Source: Cephalotus follicularis
Taxonomy: Eukaryota > Streptophyta > Magnoliopsida > Oxalidales > Cephalotaceae
Length of the DNA: 64,000 nucleotides
Assembly: GCA_001972305.1 (NCBI GenBank)
Contig: BDDD01000880.1
Coordinates: 209,403 to 273,402 of the forward strand
Direction of reading: 5' to 3'
In this document: one piece after another, positions 34,805 through 48,084 of the stretch
How positions within the stretch are numbered: position 1 is the first letter of the stretch
Layout: every line of letters begins with the position of its first letter
Translations under genes and position numbers: made by a program
Notes under the pieces: model-generated
The model's database searches: none
The model's input: only the letters and a program-made list of their open reading frames with translations
What the model was told of the DNA's origin: nothing

Positions 34805-37606
34805 AAGCCTCTTCTTCAGGTACCTTTATGATTGAATCATTTCTAGCTTGTAATGTTAGTTCAACTTGGGTAGTTGACTCTGGTTGTGGGACTAACATTT
34901 GTAACTCTTTGCAGGGGCTAAGAGGGGCTAGACAGCTCGGTGCAGCTGAAGCATTGGACTTACGCCTAAGTGATGGGTTGAGGATTCACACCAGCTATGT
35001 AGGCGTTTTTGAGTTATGTTTTGTGAATGGCCATGTATTAAAACTTGACCCGTGTTATTTTGTAAGGAACCTTGTAAGGAATGTCATTTCACTTTCCTAT
35101 TTGTATAAGATTGGTTGGATGATGACCTTTACTACATATGGTTGTAGTCTTATGCATAACAACGTTCTTATATGTGAAGGGCACATAGATAACGGGATAT
35201 ATGTTTTAAATACAAATAAACAAATGGCATTAACAATACAATTTGGGACCAATAAAAGACAAGAAGTAGAGAAACAGACGGGGAAGCCCATCAAAATACT
35301 TCGGAGTGACCGAGGGGGCGAGTACCTATCTGCTGAATTCCTGGGTTATCTGAGGGATAACGGAATTCTCTCCCAATGGACACCTCCAGCAACACCACAG
35401 CATAATGGTGTATCCGAACGGAGGAATCGAACCATGATGAATATTGTCCGGTCCATGATGTCTTTTGCTGATCTTTGTATCTCATTCTGGGGTTATGCAC
35501 TACAGTCGGCAATGCACATCCTAAACTGGGTTCCTTCTAAATCCGTCCCCTCCACACCTTTTGAGGTTTATAAAGGGAGGAAACCCAGCCTAAGCCATTT
35601 GAAGGTTTGGGGCTGTCCAGCCTATGTGAGAAGGCAGGAGCCTTCTAAGCTAGAGGCGCGAGCTGATCCCTGTCGATTTGTGGGGTATCCTAAAGAGTCA
35701 AAGACATACTATTTTTACCATCCCAACGAACGAAAGATTTTCGTTTTACGGAATGCTACATTCCTAGAGAAGGAATACCTACTTGCAGGGAGCAGTGGGA
35801 GCATGGTGGATCTAAGAGAGTTACCACCTGGTGAAAGCCCACGTGACGATGAAGAACTAGAGGTAGAGCCCTCTAGAGACACAGTTGGGGATGGATCCCA
35901 ACCTGAGATAGCATCTCAATTAGGCGCTCCTCAAATGAGGAGATCAGGCAGGATTTCGACAGCGCCCGAGAGATATGGTTTTCTCGTGGATGACACTGAC
36001 GAACCCAAGGACATCGATGATGTTGAGCCTATTAGCTGTGAGGAAGCAGTGAAGAGCACTAATTCCAAGGCATGGTTAGAGGCCATGAAATCCGAGATGG
36101 ACTCCATGTACGTTAACCAAATATGGAACTTGGTAGATGCACCCAAAGGGGTAAACCCTATTGGTTGCAAATGGATCTTGAAGAGGAAGATCGACGTTGA
36201 TGGTAAGATAGAGACTTATAAAGCGTGATTGGTTGCGAAAGGGTATAGACAACGACATGGCATTGATTATACTGAGACTTTCTCGCCAGTTGCTATGCTT
36301 AAGTCCATCCGGATACTACTTGCTATAGCCGCTCATTATGATTATGAGATATGGAAAATGTATGTCAAGACAGCCTTCTTGAATGGCTATCTTGAAGAGG
36401 ACATTTATATGTCCCAACCCGAGGGGTTTACATCCGAGGAGCATCCGTAGAGAGTGTGCAAGCTCTAAAGGTCTATCTATGGCCTTAAGCAAGCATCTCG
36501 TAGCTGGAACATCCATTTTGACGAGGCCATTAAAACATTTGGCTTCATCAAAAACGTTGATGAGGCTTGTGTCTACCAGAAACTGGGTGAACCAGGAATC
36601 ACTTTCTTGGTGCTTTATGTGGATGACATACTACTCATAGGGAATGATGTAGGTACGTTGCAATCCACAAAAGTATGGTTATCCAAGAACTTCTCGATGA
36701 AGGATTTGGGAGAAGCATCCTATGTTTTGGGTATAAAGATCTATAGAGATAGACCTAATAGGTTGCTCGGACTCTCCGAAAGCCAGTACATCAGCAGAGT
36801 GTTGAAACGGTATGGACTTGAGAATTCCAAACGTGGCTTATTGCCGATTGGCCAAGGAATTCACCTCTCCAAGAGGATCTCTCCACAGAAGTCGGAAGAG
36901 AGGACTCGCATGAGTAGGCAACCATATGATTCGGTTGTGGGCTCCATCATGTATGCCATACTTTGTACTAGGCCTGATGTCGCCTATGCCTTAGGGATGC
37001 CTAGTCGATTTCAGTCCGATCCCGGTGAGAAGCATTGGGAAATTGTCAAGGGGATTTTAAAGTACCTGAGGAGGACTCAAGATACTTTCTTGACATATGG
37101 AGGAGACAGTGAGTTGAGACTTGAGGGTTATACAGACTCTAGTTTCAACAGTGATCCGGATGATCACAAGTCCGTTTCAGGATTCGTATTTGTCCTGAAC
37201 GGAGGTGCTGTGAGCTGGCGGAGTTCAAAGCAGGAAACTACTACGGACTCTACCACAGAGGCAGAATATGTTGCAGCCCCAGATGTCGCAAAGGAAGCTA
37301 TTTGGATGCAAAAGTTCATTGCTGAACTCGATGTGGTTCCATCCATCGCACGTCCAGTTGTGGTAACTGTGACAACGATGGGGCCGTTGCACAGGCCAAG
37401 GAGCCCAGGTTTCACCACCGCTCCAAGCATATACAGCGACGGTATCACTTAATCAGAGAGATCATCGCCAGAGGAGACGTCACCCTAGAGAGAGTTGCTT
37501 CGGAGGCAAATTTAGCAGACCCACTGACTAAGGCCATGAACAGCACAGTACTCAAGCGGCATCGCAGTGCTATGGGTTTAGGCTATAGATCATCGTGGCT
37601 TGAGGG
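34805..37606 (+). pseudogene. pol: pol of 2.5-kb-LTR Copia element, broken
   Basis: Protease: WVVDSGCGTNIC near 34867-34903. Integrase: LRSDRGGEYL near 35300-35330 and PQHNGVSERRNRT near 35395-35435, with catalytic Asp and Glu. Reverse transcriptase: IGCKWILKRKIDVDG near 36160-36205, [15 protein letters not shown] near 36367-36411 and LYVDDILLIGND near 36611-36646. RNase H: YTDSSFNSDPDD near 37129-37164, STTEAEYVAA near 37249-37278, then the terminal VASEANLADPLTKAM. The domain order is that of Ty1/copia. Long stretches are open, but there are several breaks. Confidence 0.9.
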
Positions 37607-37619
37607 CCAAGTGGGAGAT
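37607..37619 (+). promoter_or_regulatory. Polypurine tract
   Basis: The CCAAGTGGGAGAT phrase directly before the 3' LTR start TGTTAGATATGG. Typical plant Copia plus-strand primer context. Confidence 0.88.
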
Positions 37620-40117
37620 TGTTAGATATGGGTGTCCCTGCATGCCATGAGAGGTGGCTGTACGCAAATGTATAGACACTCTTTATGTAAACATTCTTAA
37701 TTCCATTATTGTTTTAAGTGAAATTTTTATTTTAAGTGGCATTTTTGTTATATGAATTATCCCAAACCATAATACTGGATCAATTAATCACCATGTTAAT
37801 TGAATACACATATAACGCCCTGTCGACAAAAGGATGGATCTCATGTCTAGGGAGGCTATGAGAATGAGATCCTTACTGCCTTCTGACAAAACGTTCCAAG
37901 TCATAGGTTCACTCTATCGGGGCAATTGATGAACCGTAAAGACTTGTCGTGTTATGCTTGCTCCCGATGTTGGGCAGGATGGATCATCTCATTGCCATTT
38001 GGGTTTACCCTAAACCTAATGCGTGGTGCATGCGCGGAGGCATGACACTGAACCGACCAACCATAGGATGCCTATTTGGAATGCTCGTACCTTTGTCAAT
38101 AGGATTCCTATAGTCTCGGTAGTGTATAGTCGAAGGCGACTAGTAGATCATACGTGATTTACGTTGTATCCTTAGACCTGAGCGGCTGGCATACATTGTG
38201 TAGTAACTGCTTGGCTTTGGTTTCTGCCTTCCCCAGCACTAGCCACGCGCTGGCAAAAGGGTTGTCTCTGGGCCTTATGGAAGCTGCATTGAGATGTATG
38301 TGCGAGTGCGCGATATGGGATCGTCACACCCGTACTGAGGGGTGTCTAGCTCTATAGCATTTATGTCCATTGAGACTTAAATCCTGACCAGGTGAAGGCA
38401 GACTGGAATAAGAGGTTCCTGGGATGTCTGCTGATAGTCTCAGTGCGTTCATAAATATTATAGCTATCGCAGTATTACCTATGGTGACATTAATCCAAAC
38501 CCTAGTCCGCGATCGGAGCCAAGGATGACGAGGGTTGCATGACACATACACTAATGACTGTGAGGAGAGTACAGGTTATCTGGCTAACGTATGATAGACG
38601 TGGTACTATTTTCCACGGATCTAGGGGTGATTGGAGATCACACCGGGGCCATCAAGATAGTCGAATGGCTATTAGGGTGGTCGTACCAGAACCATGGGAT
38701 GTTCTGGGAAATATATCATTGTACCGGAATCCAACCTAGCTTTCGGGTCCCGCCTGATTTTTGGAATCAGTTGATATGTGAAGGGACACATATCATTCAG
38801 TGAGAGGATGGCATCTAGAGAGATGTTACTTGGTCTAGGAATATTTATTTTGCTTGACTTTATCATTTCTTATGATGTAAGTTCGAGCTGCACCATAAAT
38901 AGTATGTTTCGGGCTAAGGGGTAATTTTGTCATTTATGAATTATTGCGTAATTCATGGAGAGAGAGAGACCATTTGGGCCTAACCATAGCCTAGGGTGGC
39001 ATGTTGATGGGCCGGCTCAATTTGGTGCCAAAATTATAGTTAATATTTGACTAGAAAGTTACATGTTAATTGGATGATAACTAGTTAGTTTGTTGACTAG
39101 TTATTTATGTCAACTTCTAATTAGCACATGGGTTAATTAACTTGGCCTTCAATCATCCATATGGCCGGCCATGTGGAGGAAGAAAGAAGATAAATGTGTG
39201 TGCATGTTCCTAGCTTCCTATTGGTTAAAAGGAAAGTGATAATGAGATATTTATATGTTACTTGGGGACCAAGGCATTACATGTGATATTAAGATAATTA
39301 ACTTTGTCTTATTCTTCAAGTTTTGTTCTCTCTATTTCTTCTTCCCTCTTTTGGCCGAATATCTCACTCTTCTTTCTCATCTCCATTGTCACCTTTCTTT
39401 AAGCTTCAATTCATGGAGATTTAGAGTTCCATAGCTCAAAGAGAAAGAAGCAAAATTACTTACCTCTTCACCCTCCATAAATCATATTAGGTGGAGATTG
39501 TCAAATAATCTTTACCTAGTGTGAACTAGTTTTAGGAACTTTAAGGCAACCACTTTGCCTTCATTAAAGCTTCAAGACATCACTAAGGAAGGATATTTTG
39601 TGAAGGAAGAAAGCTTGGAAACCATCTTGAAGGACACACCAAATTTGGAGTGAAGGAGTTAAAGACTTTTTGTATGTAATTCTTACTTCTCCTTTATTCT
39701 ATTTACTTTGTGGTGTGTGGGTTGCATGCAATGGCTTTGCCAAGCCATTGTCCTGGTATTCCAGGTTTTATATATGTGTTTTAAATGCAGGTTAAATGAG
39801 TTTTAAAACCATTAGGGTATGGTTTTAAGGTTTGGATACTATGGTGAATCAATTAAGGTTTATATGCACTTTGATTGATTTTGGAATGTGACAATTCCTT
39901 AGGGTTAGAGTACCCTATCCAAATCCGAATCTTGCATGCTTAGAAACCCGTAAAGGCTTGATTTAAATGTCCAATTAGAGATCCAAGGCTGAAATTGGGG
40001 CATTTACGGGCATTGGTCAAGGGTGGTTCCTTCACCGGAACATAAATTTTAAAATTGAGCACCCGTAACCTTAATGTCCTGAATGTTTTTCTTCCGCTGC
40101 TTTCCCAATTTCCAACA
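37620..40117 (+). repeat. 3' LTR of Copia element (2.5 kb)
   Basis: TGTTAGATATGG...TTTCCAACA. It contains a TATA-like AC(C)ATAAATAG stretch near 38892-38901, AG and CT tracts, and the region duplicated at 31860-32268. No supported gene. Confidence 0.9.
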
Positions 40118-40727
40118 AGAACACCAGTTGCTAGGACAAGAGTTGGTCAGGGACGCAGCAGAGAAGGTGAAGGTGATCCGAGATCGTCTGCGGGCAGCCC
40201 AGAGTAGGCAGAAGAGCTACACAGACAAGTGCCGAAAGGACATGCAATTCTCTGTGAGTGACAAGGTGTTCCTCAGTGTGTCACCTTACACAGAGATTGT
40301 TCGTTTTGGCAAGCATGGGAAGCTTAGCCCAAGGTACATAGGACCCTTTAAGGTTGTGCAAAGGATCAGACCAATGGCTTATCGTCTGGCATTGCCTGAG
40401 GGAATGGCTAGGGTGCACAACGTGTTCCATGTATCGTTGCTGAGGACATACGTTGCTGATCCTTCCCATGTGTTGGCTGAGCCCGTGGTGTTGGCCGAGG
40501 AGGATCTACTAGTGTTGGCTTATGAGGAAGCCTGAGAGCAGATCTTAGACCGACGAGAATAGGTTTTGAGGAATAAGACCATTCCCATGGTGAAGATCTT
40601 GTGGAGAAACCATGTAGCAGAAGAGGCTACCTGGGAACGTGAGGACCAGATGAGGGAATGTTATCCTTACCTGTTCCCTGGTCCAGAGCTAGAATTTTGA
40701 GGACAAAATTCCTTAAGGGGGAGAGGA
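40118..40727 (+). pseudogene. pol: Chromovirus integrase C-terminus with chromodomain, plus, partial
   Basis: The integrase C-terminal domain reads [20 protein letters not shown], then [15 protein letters not shown] (about 40303-40350) and [11 protein letters not shown] (about 40412-40445). A chromodomain follows (VLRNKTIPMVKILWRN near 40562-40610 and EEATWERE near 40621-40645). The tract CTTAAGGGGGAGAGGA ends at 40727, immediately before the LTR. This is the 3' end of a plus-strand gypsy chromovirus. The rest of its body is not contiguous here because the Copia element lies immediately upstream. Confidence 0.85.
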
Positions 40728-43700
40728 TGTAACAACCCGCATTAATTTTGGATAAATTGATGTTTGGGCTTGGGGAAATTTTTTTTTCTTCTCTCATTGG
40801 TTGTGTGGGTTTAGGCTTCTCCTTCTTGGTTAAGTTTTGTTGGCTTTCGGTTGGTGGAGGCCCAATGTTGGTAAGATGGGTTAAGAGATAAGAGAAGTGT
40901 TAGATGGTGTTGGGATATGTGCAAAGCTTGCTTAGGAAGCTTAATAGTTGACTTCGGCAGATATGATGTCCATCATCTCACACAAGAAGAAGTGTTTTGG
41001 GAGAGTGAGCTTTCATCTTTCATCTTTCTTCTTTATCTTTCTTCTGAAGCTTTGAGCGCTGTTTGAGGTTGGAACTTTCTTTCACCCGTCCACATGTCTA
41101 GCAGGTGAGTGTCCTCCTCAGTACGTTTGGTGCGTCGCATGGTTGGTGCAGGCACGGCCTTTGAGGTCGAGGAAGAGCTTCGCCTTGGTTTTCATGGATG
41201 TATGTGGTTCATACATAGCTTCAGAGATATTGTTCATGGTAGCTAAGCGTTGTTTTGTGTTGGTCTTGCAGAGGAAGATCTAGGCACGGAGCCCGCGCAA
41301 CAAGGGAACTAGCTGAGGAAGCTGTTGATACTAGTGAGTGGGATGTTCTTCTTTCTATCAATTGATAACTGAGAGTTGTTGTTTATATGCCTTTCCATGA
41401 TATTACCTTTGACTAGGATTTCTTTCCCTGTCATCTTGTTGATATTGCATGTGAATACTGCTTGCCTGGGTTGAACTTGTTGTTTCCGCTTTCTGTTTAA
41501 GTATTCATGCTTTATTTGATATCATTTGTTGTTGTCCTTGGATATTGGTTACTGGGTGCTGGTTACTTGGTTATGTATGAGATTGCCGGCACGAGATGGT
41601 CTAAGTGGTGATACACTTACCTCTGAGCCGAGGTTCTCCTCTGTTATCTCGTCAAGGGTGGAGCTAAGTGGTGATTCGCGGGCCCCTTGGAAGATATTAA
41701 TGCTATGTGATTGCCGACGAGGTAGCTTCTCGATCGAGGTTCACCTAGTGTAGTGTTGAGCTCGTGATTGCCGACGGGGGTGGGCTTGCGTAGCTCCTCG
41801 TTCGAGGTTCATGTAGTGAGGTACGCCAACGTATGATTTGTCAGGGGAGGAGAGCTTGCGTAGCCCTTCTACCTATGTTCATGCGGTCCTCTGGAAATGG
41901 GTATCTATATATGAGGGATGTGTTCAATCCTGTAGCACATGACCGCGTTGATAGAACATCAATGGAGTTTGTTATCTATGTTGCCGAGGTGGTTCCGGCT
42001 ATGGAAGTGTGTGAGCCGATTGTGCATGTGCGTGTGTGGAATGTGCTTGTGATTGATGCAATACCCGTAGTCCCCTTGAGAATTGTTGATCCTTAGAGTT
42101 GATCTTTTGTTGATCCTTGGATCCTTGTCATGTTCTGATATGTAAACTGTTGTTTATCTTCTTTCCTTGAGGTCAGTCATTGAGTTGGTAGCTCTGACGT
42201 CTCCTCGGACTTTCCTTTGTTATCGATATCCTTATATACTTTCACCTCTGCCTTGTTTTGTTAAGAAGGGGAGATGGGTTATCCCCGGCCCAGTTGGGGC
42301 AGGGCACGTTCACCTTGACTCTTGGTACCCTGGTGGAAGTGGGTCGCCCAGGATATTCTTTGATCTTACTCACTAGTCAGTTGGACTAATCCCCTCTAAG
42401 TTTTATGTGCAGAGGGAGCGGGGCAGCAGTGTTCTTGAGATCCACTAAGGATAGCTTGTAAGGAGAGGTAGACGCCGGACGCAGCACCTTAGGATGGCTC
42501 CTAGGCCACAGCACCTTCATGCATTTGGGGACATTCCTGGGGGTTCTTTTGTATAGTTTTTGTTAATATCTACGTCTTGTAAAACCTTCTTGTAAACTTG
42601 TGTAAAACTCTTGGATGTTAGGCGTCCTCTGCAGTTTGCCAGGGAACGTGTATATAATTCATTTCTCTTGTTTTATATACCTTGTTCTTTGTGCTGTTCT
42701 CTCAGCCCTGGCGCTGTTTTTGCTAAGTGTTTTGGGTCTGCAGGGACGACGTGTGAGTTCGGGGGTTATGGGACCCTAGGCAGGGTAGCAGGTCTTCCCA
42801 GCCCTGGCCTTGGTGAAACTGCAATGTTTCTCCTCGGGCCTTTCATGCGTGGCACCTCTGCTGAGATACCGGGGGAAGGGGTGGCTTGATCACGGTTGGT
42901 CAAACCTTTAGGTTGACTTCACAGCTCGGGTTGGTTGACCCTAAGCTGAGGTCTGGTGGCGTCCCCAAGCGTTGTTTCTCGACATACCTTAGGCGTTAAG
43001 TGGAGGTAAGAAGTTTTCTTTAGTTTTGCCCAACCTCCCGACCGTGGACCAGTTCGGTCCCTGAAGATGTTTTGGTGGGTGAGCCCTGGTGGATCCCCTG
43101 GGCGCCTGACCGGGGTGAGATTTGATCTCCGTTGTGTAGTTTGAGCATTGGTGGGACCTTAGGTGGTTGTTCCATGTGCTTGGCGTTTGTCCCCGGGCCC
43201 TTGTGTTGATCCCAGGCTTAGCTTTTTGTTAAGTGTTGTCGTCCAATGAGGACATGTCCGAGGATCGTTCATCCTGGGAAGGCATGTCTTAGGATGGGGT
43301 GCAGGCCTGGCTTGTGTTACGTCATGTTGTGTTGGCATCCCTGCCCGGGACCCCAGGCAAGACATAGTGTTGCGTTCTTTGCCCTGGCTCCCTCCTCGGC
43401 ATGTTCCCTTAGTGGAACAATGCGTTTGGGCAGTGGGTGTGGTGCGCGTTCCCTTTAGTTAAACGGTGCATTTGTTAAGTGGGTGTTGTGCGTGTTTCTT
43501 TTAGTTTAACGGTTAGTTTTGAGGAATAGTTTAAGTAAGGGTTCTTTTGCTCTTTTACCCTTCCTTCTTTCCTCCTTCCTGCTCGGGTATTCCTTGTTTT
43601 TATGCCTTGGGTGCGTTTGGCCTGGGGAGCGCGGCTCTCCTCGGCAGCGCGTTTTTGACGCATGCCCTCGCCTTAGCGTTAGCCTTGTTTGTTGTTGGTG

Positions 43701-43784
43701 TTTGGTTAGGGATCAAGGTGAGGGATCCTTCCACCTGGCACGGCCGTTTTCGGGCGGGGGTGCTCGGCAACGGGGTGTGTCACA
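40728..43784 (+). repeat. 3' LTR of plus chromovirus (about 3.06 kb)
   Basis: Starts TGTAACAACCCGC after a polypurine tract and ends near GGCAACGGGGTGTGTCA (43782-43784). It shares phrases such as GGACTAATCCCCTC (about 42384-42397) with the LTRs at 1317 and 4454. It contains repeated GTGATTGCCGACG...AGGTTCA(C/T) phrases (about 41708-41815). Small open frames inside have no support. Confidence 0.8.
41575..41885 (+). repeat. Degenerate tandem repeat in LTR, ~50-70 bp unit
   Basis: Phrases (G)ATTGCCG(A/G)CG, GTAGCTCCTCG or GTAGCTTCTCG, TCGAGGTTCA(C/T) and TAGTG(A/T)(G/A)G recur about four times across the interval. Irregular, non-coding. Confidence 0.65.
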
Positions 43785-43902
43785 AAAGAAAAGGAAACCA
43801 AAACCAGCCCAAACCATAAGTCCCACCTCTTCACCAAAGAAAAGAAAAATTTTCAAGTCCCAAACAAAGAGTCCAATACCAAAATGGACTTGGGTCGTCA
43901 CA
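43785..43902 (-). repeat. Start of 3' LTR of outer chromovirus
   Basis: On the minus strand it begins TGTGACGACCCAAG at 43902 and continues for about 118 bp before meeting the end of the plus LTR. Confidence 0.75.
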
Positions 43903-43917
43903 TCCTCCCCACCTTAG
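43903..43917 (-). promoter_or_regulatory. Polypurine tract of outer chromovirus
   Basis: Minus strand CTAAGGTGGGGAGGA immediately before the LTR start. The expected plus-strand primer position. Confidence 0.85.
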
Positions 43918-43989
43918 GAAATTTCGTTCTCGGAATTTCCCGTCGGAACACCAAAGAGGTTGGGGTAACGACTCCTCATTTCCTCTGCA

Positions 43990-46929
43990 CGCTCCTAGGT
44001 AGCTTCCTTTACTACTTGGTTTCTCCATAGGACCTTCACCAAAGGGATGGTCTTGCTCCTTAAAACCTGATCCCGACGATCCAAAATCTTCACTGGCATT
44101 TCTTCATAAGCCAAGGTCGGTAACTCTTCCTCTGGAAACTCCACAAAGGATTCCAAAACATAAGAAGGGTCAGCCACATACTTCCTCATCATAGAAACGT
44201 GGAAAACGTCGTGAACACGAGCCAACTTCGGAGGTAAAGCCAGATGATAGGCCACTGGCCCAATCCTCTTCAAAACCTCAAACGGACCTATATACCGCGG
44301 ACTAAGCTTGCCACGCTTACCAAAATGAACCACTCCAGTGTATGGCGATACACGGAGGAAAACCTTATCACCAACAGAGAACTCCGAATCCTTGCGACGC
44401 TGGTCGACATAACTCTTTTGCCTGCTCTGCGATGCTCGTAAACGTTCTCGGATAAGCTTCACCTTCTCTGCCATATCTTGAACCATCTCGATACCCAACA
44501 ACTTACGATCCCCAACTTCATCCCAACACAATGGAGCCCTACAACGCCTGTCATACAGAGCTTCATACGGTGCAATACCAAGGCTATTCTGGTAGCTGTT
44601 GTTATATGCAAATTCGATCAAGGTCAGACGAGAATCCCAACTCTCCTTGAAATCCACCATATAGGCTCTCAACATATCTTCAAGAATCTGGCTCGTGCAC
44701 TCGGATTGTCCATCAGTTTGAGGATGATATGATGTACTGAGTCGCAACTCCGTACCCATCGCAGCCTGCAAGCTCTGCCAAAATCTCGAAGTGAACTTGG
44801 GATCTCTGTCCGAAATAATACTGCTCAGGACTCCATATAACCTAACAATCTTGTCCACGTAAAACAACGCTAACCTTTCCAGACTATACACCATCCGTAT
44901 CGGCAAGAAGTGAGCCGACTTGGTCAGTCAATCCACTATAACCCATATAGCATCTTGTTTCCTCCGCATCAAGGGAAAACCTGAGACGAAGTCCATAGAA
45001 ATATGATCCCACTTCCACTCAGGAATAGGAAGAGACTGAAGAAGACCTGATGGCTTCTGTCTTTCTTCCTTCACCTGCTAGCAAGTCAGGTATCTTGCCA
45101 CGAACCTGGCAATCTCCCTCTTCATTCCACGCCACCAATAGTGGGACTTAAGATCGTGATACATCTTGGTACTTCCAGGATGCATCGACCAAGCAGAACA
45201 ATGCGCTTCATCCAAAATCTCCTTCTTAAGCTCTACCACATGCGGCACACATATCCTAGACCCAAACATCAGAGCACTATCCTCTCTAATGCGGAAGTCA
45301 GATCAAGCTTCTTCTCAGACTTGCTTCACGAGCTTAACCAATCTCCAGTCCTTCTCTTGAACCTCACGAATCCAATCAAACGAACTTCACCACCTTCTTT
45401 GTCAAATTTGATAGAGGAACGGCTATCGAGGAAAATCCTTCGATAAACCTCCTATAATTTCTAGCCAGACCAAGAAAACTGCGAACCTCGGACACGTTCC
45501 TCAGTCGTTCCCAAGGTAAAACCGACTCCACTTTCCTCGGATCCACTTTTATCCCCTGGCCCGAGATCACATGGCCCAAAAAGACTACATTGTCCAACCA
45601 AAACTCGCACTTGATGAGCTTGGCATACAACCTATGGTCTCTCAACATCTGCGACGCAATTCTCAAGTGCTCGCCATGCTCAGTCACATCCCGACAATAC
45701 ACCATAACATCATCTATGAACAGCACCACAAAGGTTTCAAGATAAGGCTGGAACACTCGGCTCATCAACTCCATGAAACCTGCTGGCGCGTTGGTCAGAC
45801 CAAACGGCATAACAGAAAACTCAAAATGGCCATAACGGGACGGAAAAGCTGTCTTAGGAATATCCTGCTCCCTTATCCTCAGCTGGTGATAACCTGAGCG
45901 AAGGCCACTCTTCAAGAACACACTGGCATCCTTCAACTGGTCAAACAAGTCATCAATCTGAGGCAACGGATACTTGTTTCTCATAGTGACCCTATTGAGT
46001 TGTCTAGAATATATGCACAACCGTAAGGCACTGTCCTTCTTCTTCACGAACAAAACTGGAGCACCCCAAGGAGAACTATTGGGTCTAACGAACCCCTTCT
46101 CCAATAGATTCCTCTAACTGCGCCTTCAACTCCTTCAGCTCTATCGGTGCCATCCGATATGGAGCAAGGGATACTGGTGATGCACCAGGGATCAACTCAA
46201 TGGTAAAATTTGTTGCCCTCACTGGCGGCAACCCCGGTAACTCATCTAGAAAAACATCCAAGAAATCGCGGACCACTGGAATACCCTCATCTTCTTGCTC
46301 GGACACTCTTGTGTCTACCACATGAGCCAAGAAACCCTGTCCACCTTTCTGCAATAGCTTCCTTGCAGACATAGCCGAGATCATCTTGATCGGCACCAAT
46401 CGCTGTTCACATGCGAACTCCACAAAGGATCCATCAGACAAAAGGAAAGAAACAACTATCCCAGTGCAATCTACCACTGCCTTGGGAGCTGCAAGCAAAT
46501 CCATACCCAGGATGATGTCAAAATCCTCGATAGGGAAAGGAATAAGATCGGCTGGGAAGCTCTGTCCACCAATCAAAACATCAGAAGCCTTAAGCACCAG
46601 ACCTACCTGATAGGTCTGCACACCTCTGCTTCCAACGGACACAACTCATTATTCGTATGAATGCAAAATGCATGAGCAATAAAAGACAAAGCGGCTCCAG
46701 TATCAAACAAAACTGTTGCATCTATGCCGAGGATAACAGCCATACCTATAGCCACGTCTGGAGCTGCAAGGGCATCATCTCTGTTCATGGCATAAACTCT
46801 TGCGGTTGTGGCAGGTCTACCTGGTAGCCTGCTGCTACACGCTCTGGAGGTAACTGCTTGCGAAGCTGTTGACCCTGTCCTCAGTCCTGTTGATTGCTGT
46901 CCTGGTTGTTCTGATCCTCTGCCTGCTGG
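43990..46929 (-). pseudogene. pol: pol of outer chromovirus, broken
   Basis: Minus-strand order: protease VLFDTGAALSFIAHAF near 46660-46710 with the DTGA active site, then the VLIGGQSFPADL...FDIILGMDLL segment. Reverse transcriptase: [13 protein letters not shown] near 46030-46067, [12 protein letters not shown] near 45775-45812 and FIDDVMVY near 45700-45723. Integrase: zinc region near 45080-45190, SDRDPKFTSRFW near 44775-44812, GQSECTSQILEDML near 44670-44712, and a C-terminal [15 protein letters not shown] near 44285-44330. Chromodomain: KILDRRDQVLRSKTIPLVKVLW near 44030-44095. The chromodomain is thought to steer integration to particular chromatin. The integrase half reads openly for about 300 codons; overall there are several breaks. 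Confidence 0.88.
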
Positions 46930-48084
46930 TTGTCACACCCCGATCTCATAACACGCATATGGTCAACGGTTAATCCAGTATTAATCCAAAATATACAGAA
47001 ATTTAAAACTTTTGCGGAAACATTAATTATACTGGATCAAATAAAAGTATTCGTACGTAGCCCATACTACATGCTTACTCAGTACAATACGAGTTATATA
47101 TTACATATCAGCAATGTAATTATAACGTAACAGAGTATGCCTTATTACAATACACATTACAAGTTTAAAGTAAGAAGCCTCCAAGTATAGCTTCAACAGC
47201 CTGTCCCGAAAACCGTCGTCAATCTAAAATAGTAGGTATTAGCCGTTGTCCTCACTTGGCTAAGTAGGAAAATCGCATGAAAACGAATATATGTATGCAA
47301 TCATGCATGACAGTTTATATCATTTAAAGCAGTAAGATATATATGTGTCAATATGTATAAGAAATCATGCCAAGTGGCTACAGTCAATATAGTCATCAGT
47401 GATACCACACAAGGGTACAAACAATCAGTCCAGTAAGTGTTCGAAGACCAATATTTGTGTAAAGATCAGTAATGGGCATCAAGACGTCACTAACCCTTAG
47501 CCTACATCGAGCCACCTAGCTATAACCCCAACTTCGCTGATGATAGGAGGTAAACGGTACTACCGGCACTTGGCGGGTAGTTAACAGTGCAAGGTCAGTG
47601 TTACAGACAAGTTTGGTGAATAAGCCCTAGCCAGCTCCTGGCACCTAGGCTCACCGCCGTAGTCAGTGATACACTCCAATCACTAGACCATCGGAACTTG
47701 CAGAGACAAATAGCACAGTCTAGTATAGCAAAATTACATTTTGATGTGTAATATATAGTAGTTTTCTTTTAAGAGGTAAAACAGTTCCGTAGAAATCTCT
47801 TTTGAGAAAACAGTAACAGTACCTCTGAGTGGAGGAAAACAATAACAGTACCTCTCAGTGGAGGAAAATAGAAACAGTAGGAAACAGTGGTTTACCCTCT
47901 TGGGAAAATAGTAAAATAGTAAATGGTGATTATAGCACTCAGTTGTTGAAATCCTTGAAATCACTTTAAAACAGTAGTATTTAGAAATACTTGATAGATA
48001 TAAGCATCTATAACAGTAACAGTATGCAGTCAAGGGTCAACAATGATAAATAGTACATATAGCAGTGAAATCGCATAGATAGTA

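Larger units (their letters stand above)
31860..40117 (+). mobile_element. Ty1/copia element with 2.5-kb LTRs
   Basis: Partial 5' LTR 31860-32268, primer site 32271-32281, 1.7-kb leader, gag, pol, polypurine tract and full 3' LTR 37620-40117. Over about 395 aligned bases of the two LTR ends I count 7 mismatches (1.8%), which suggests insertion within the last one to two million years at commonly used plant rates. The clade is of the Tork/TAR/Angela kind, not resolved. The coding region is broken in a handful of places. On the right it abuts chromovirus integrase sequence, so it probably inserted there. Confidence 0.88.

Noticed and set aside
38154-38866. Several small frames in the 37.6-40.1 kb region
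   Set aside because: All fall inside the 3' LTR of the Copia element, overlap each other in different frames and lack any family resemblance.
43519-43917. 132-codon plus frame, possibly a small secreted protein
   Set aside because: It spans the end of one LTR and the start of another, with no conserved motif, so it is chance coding.
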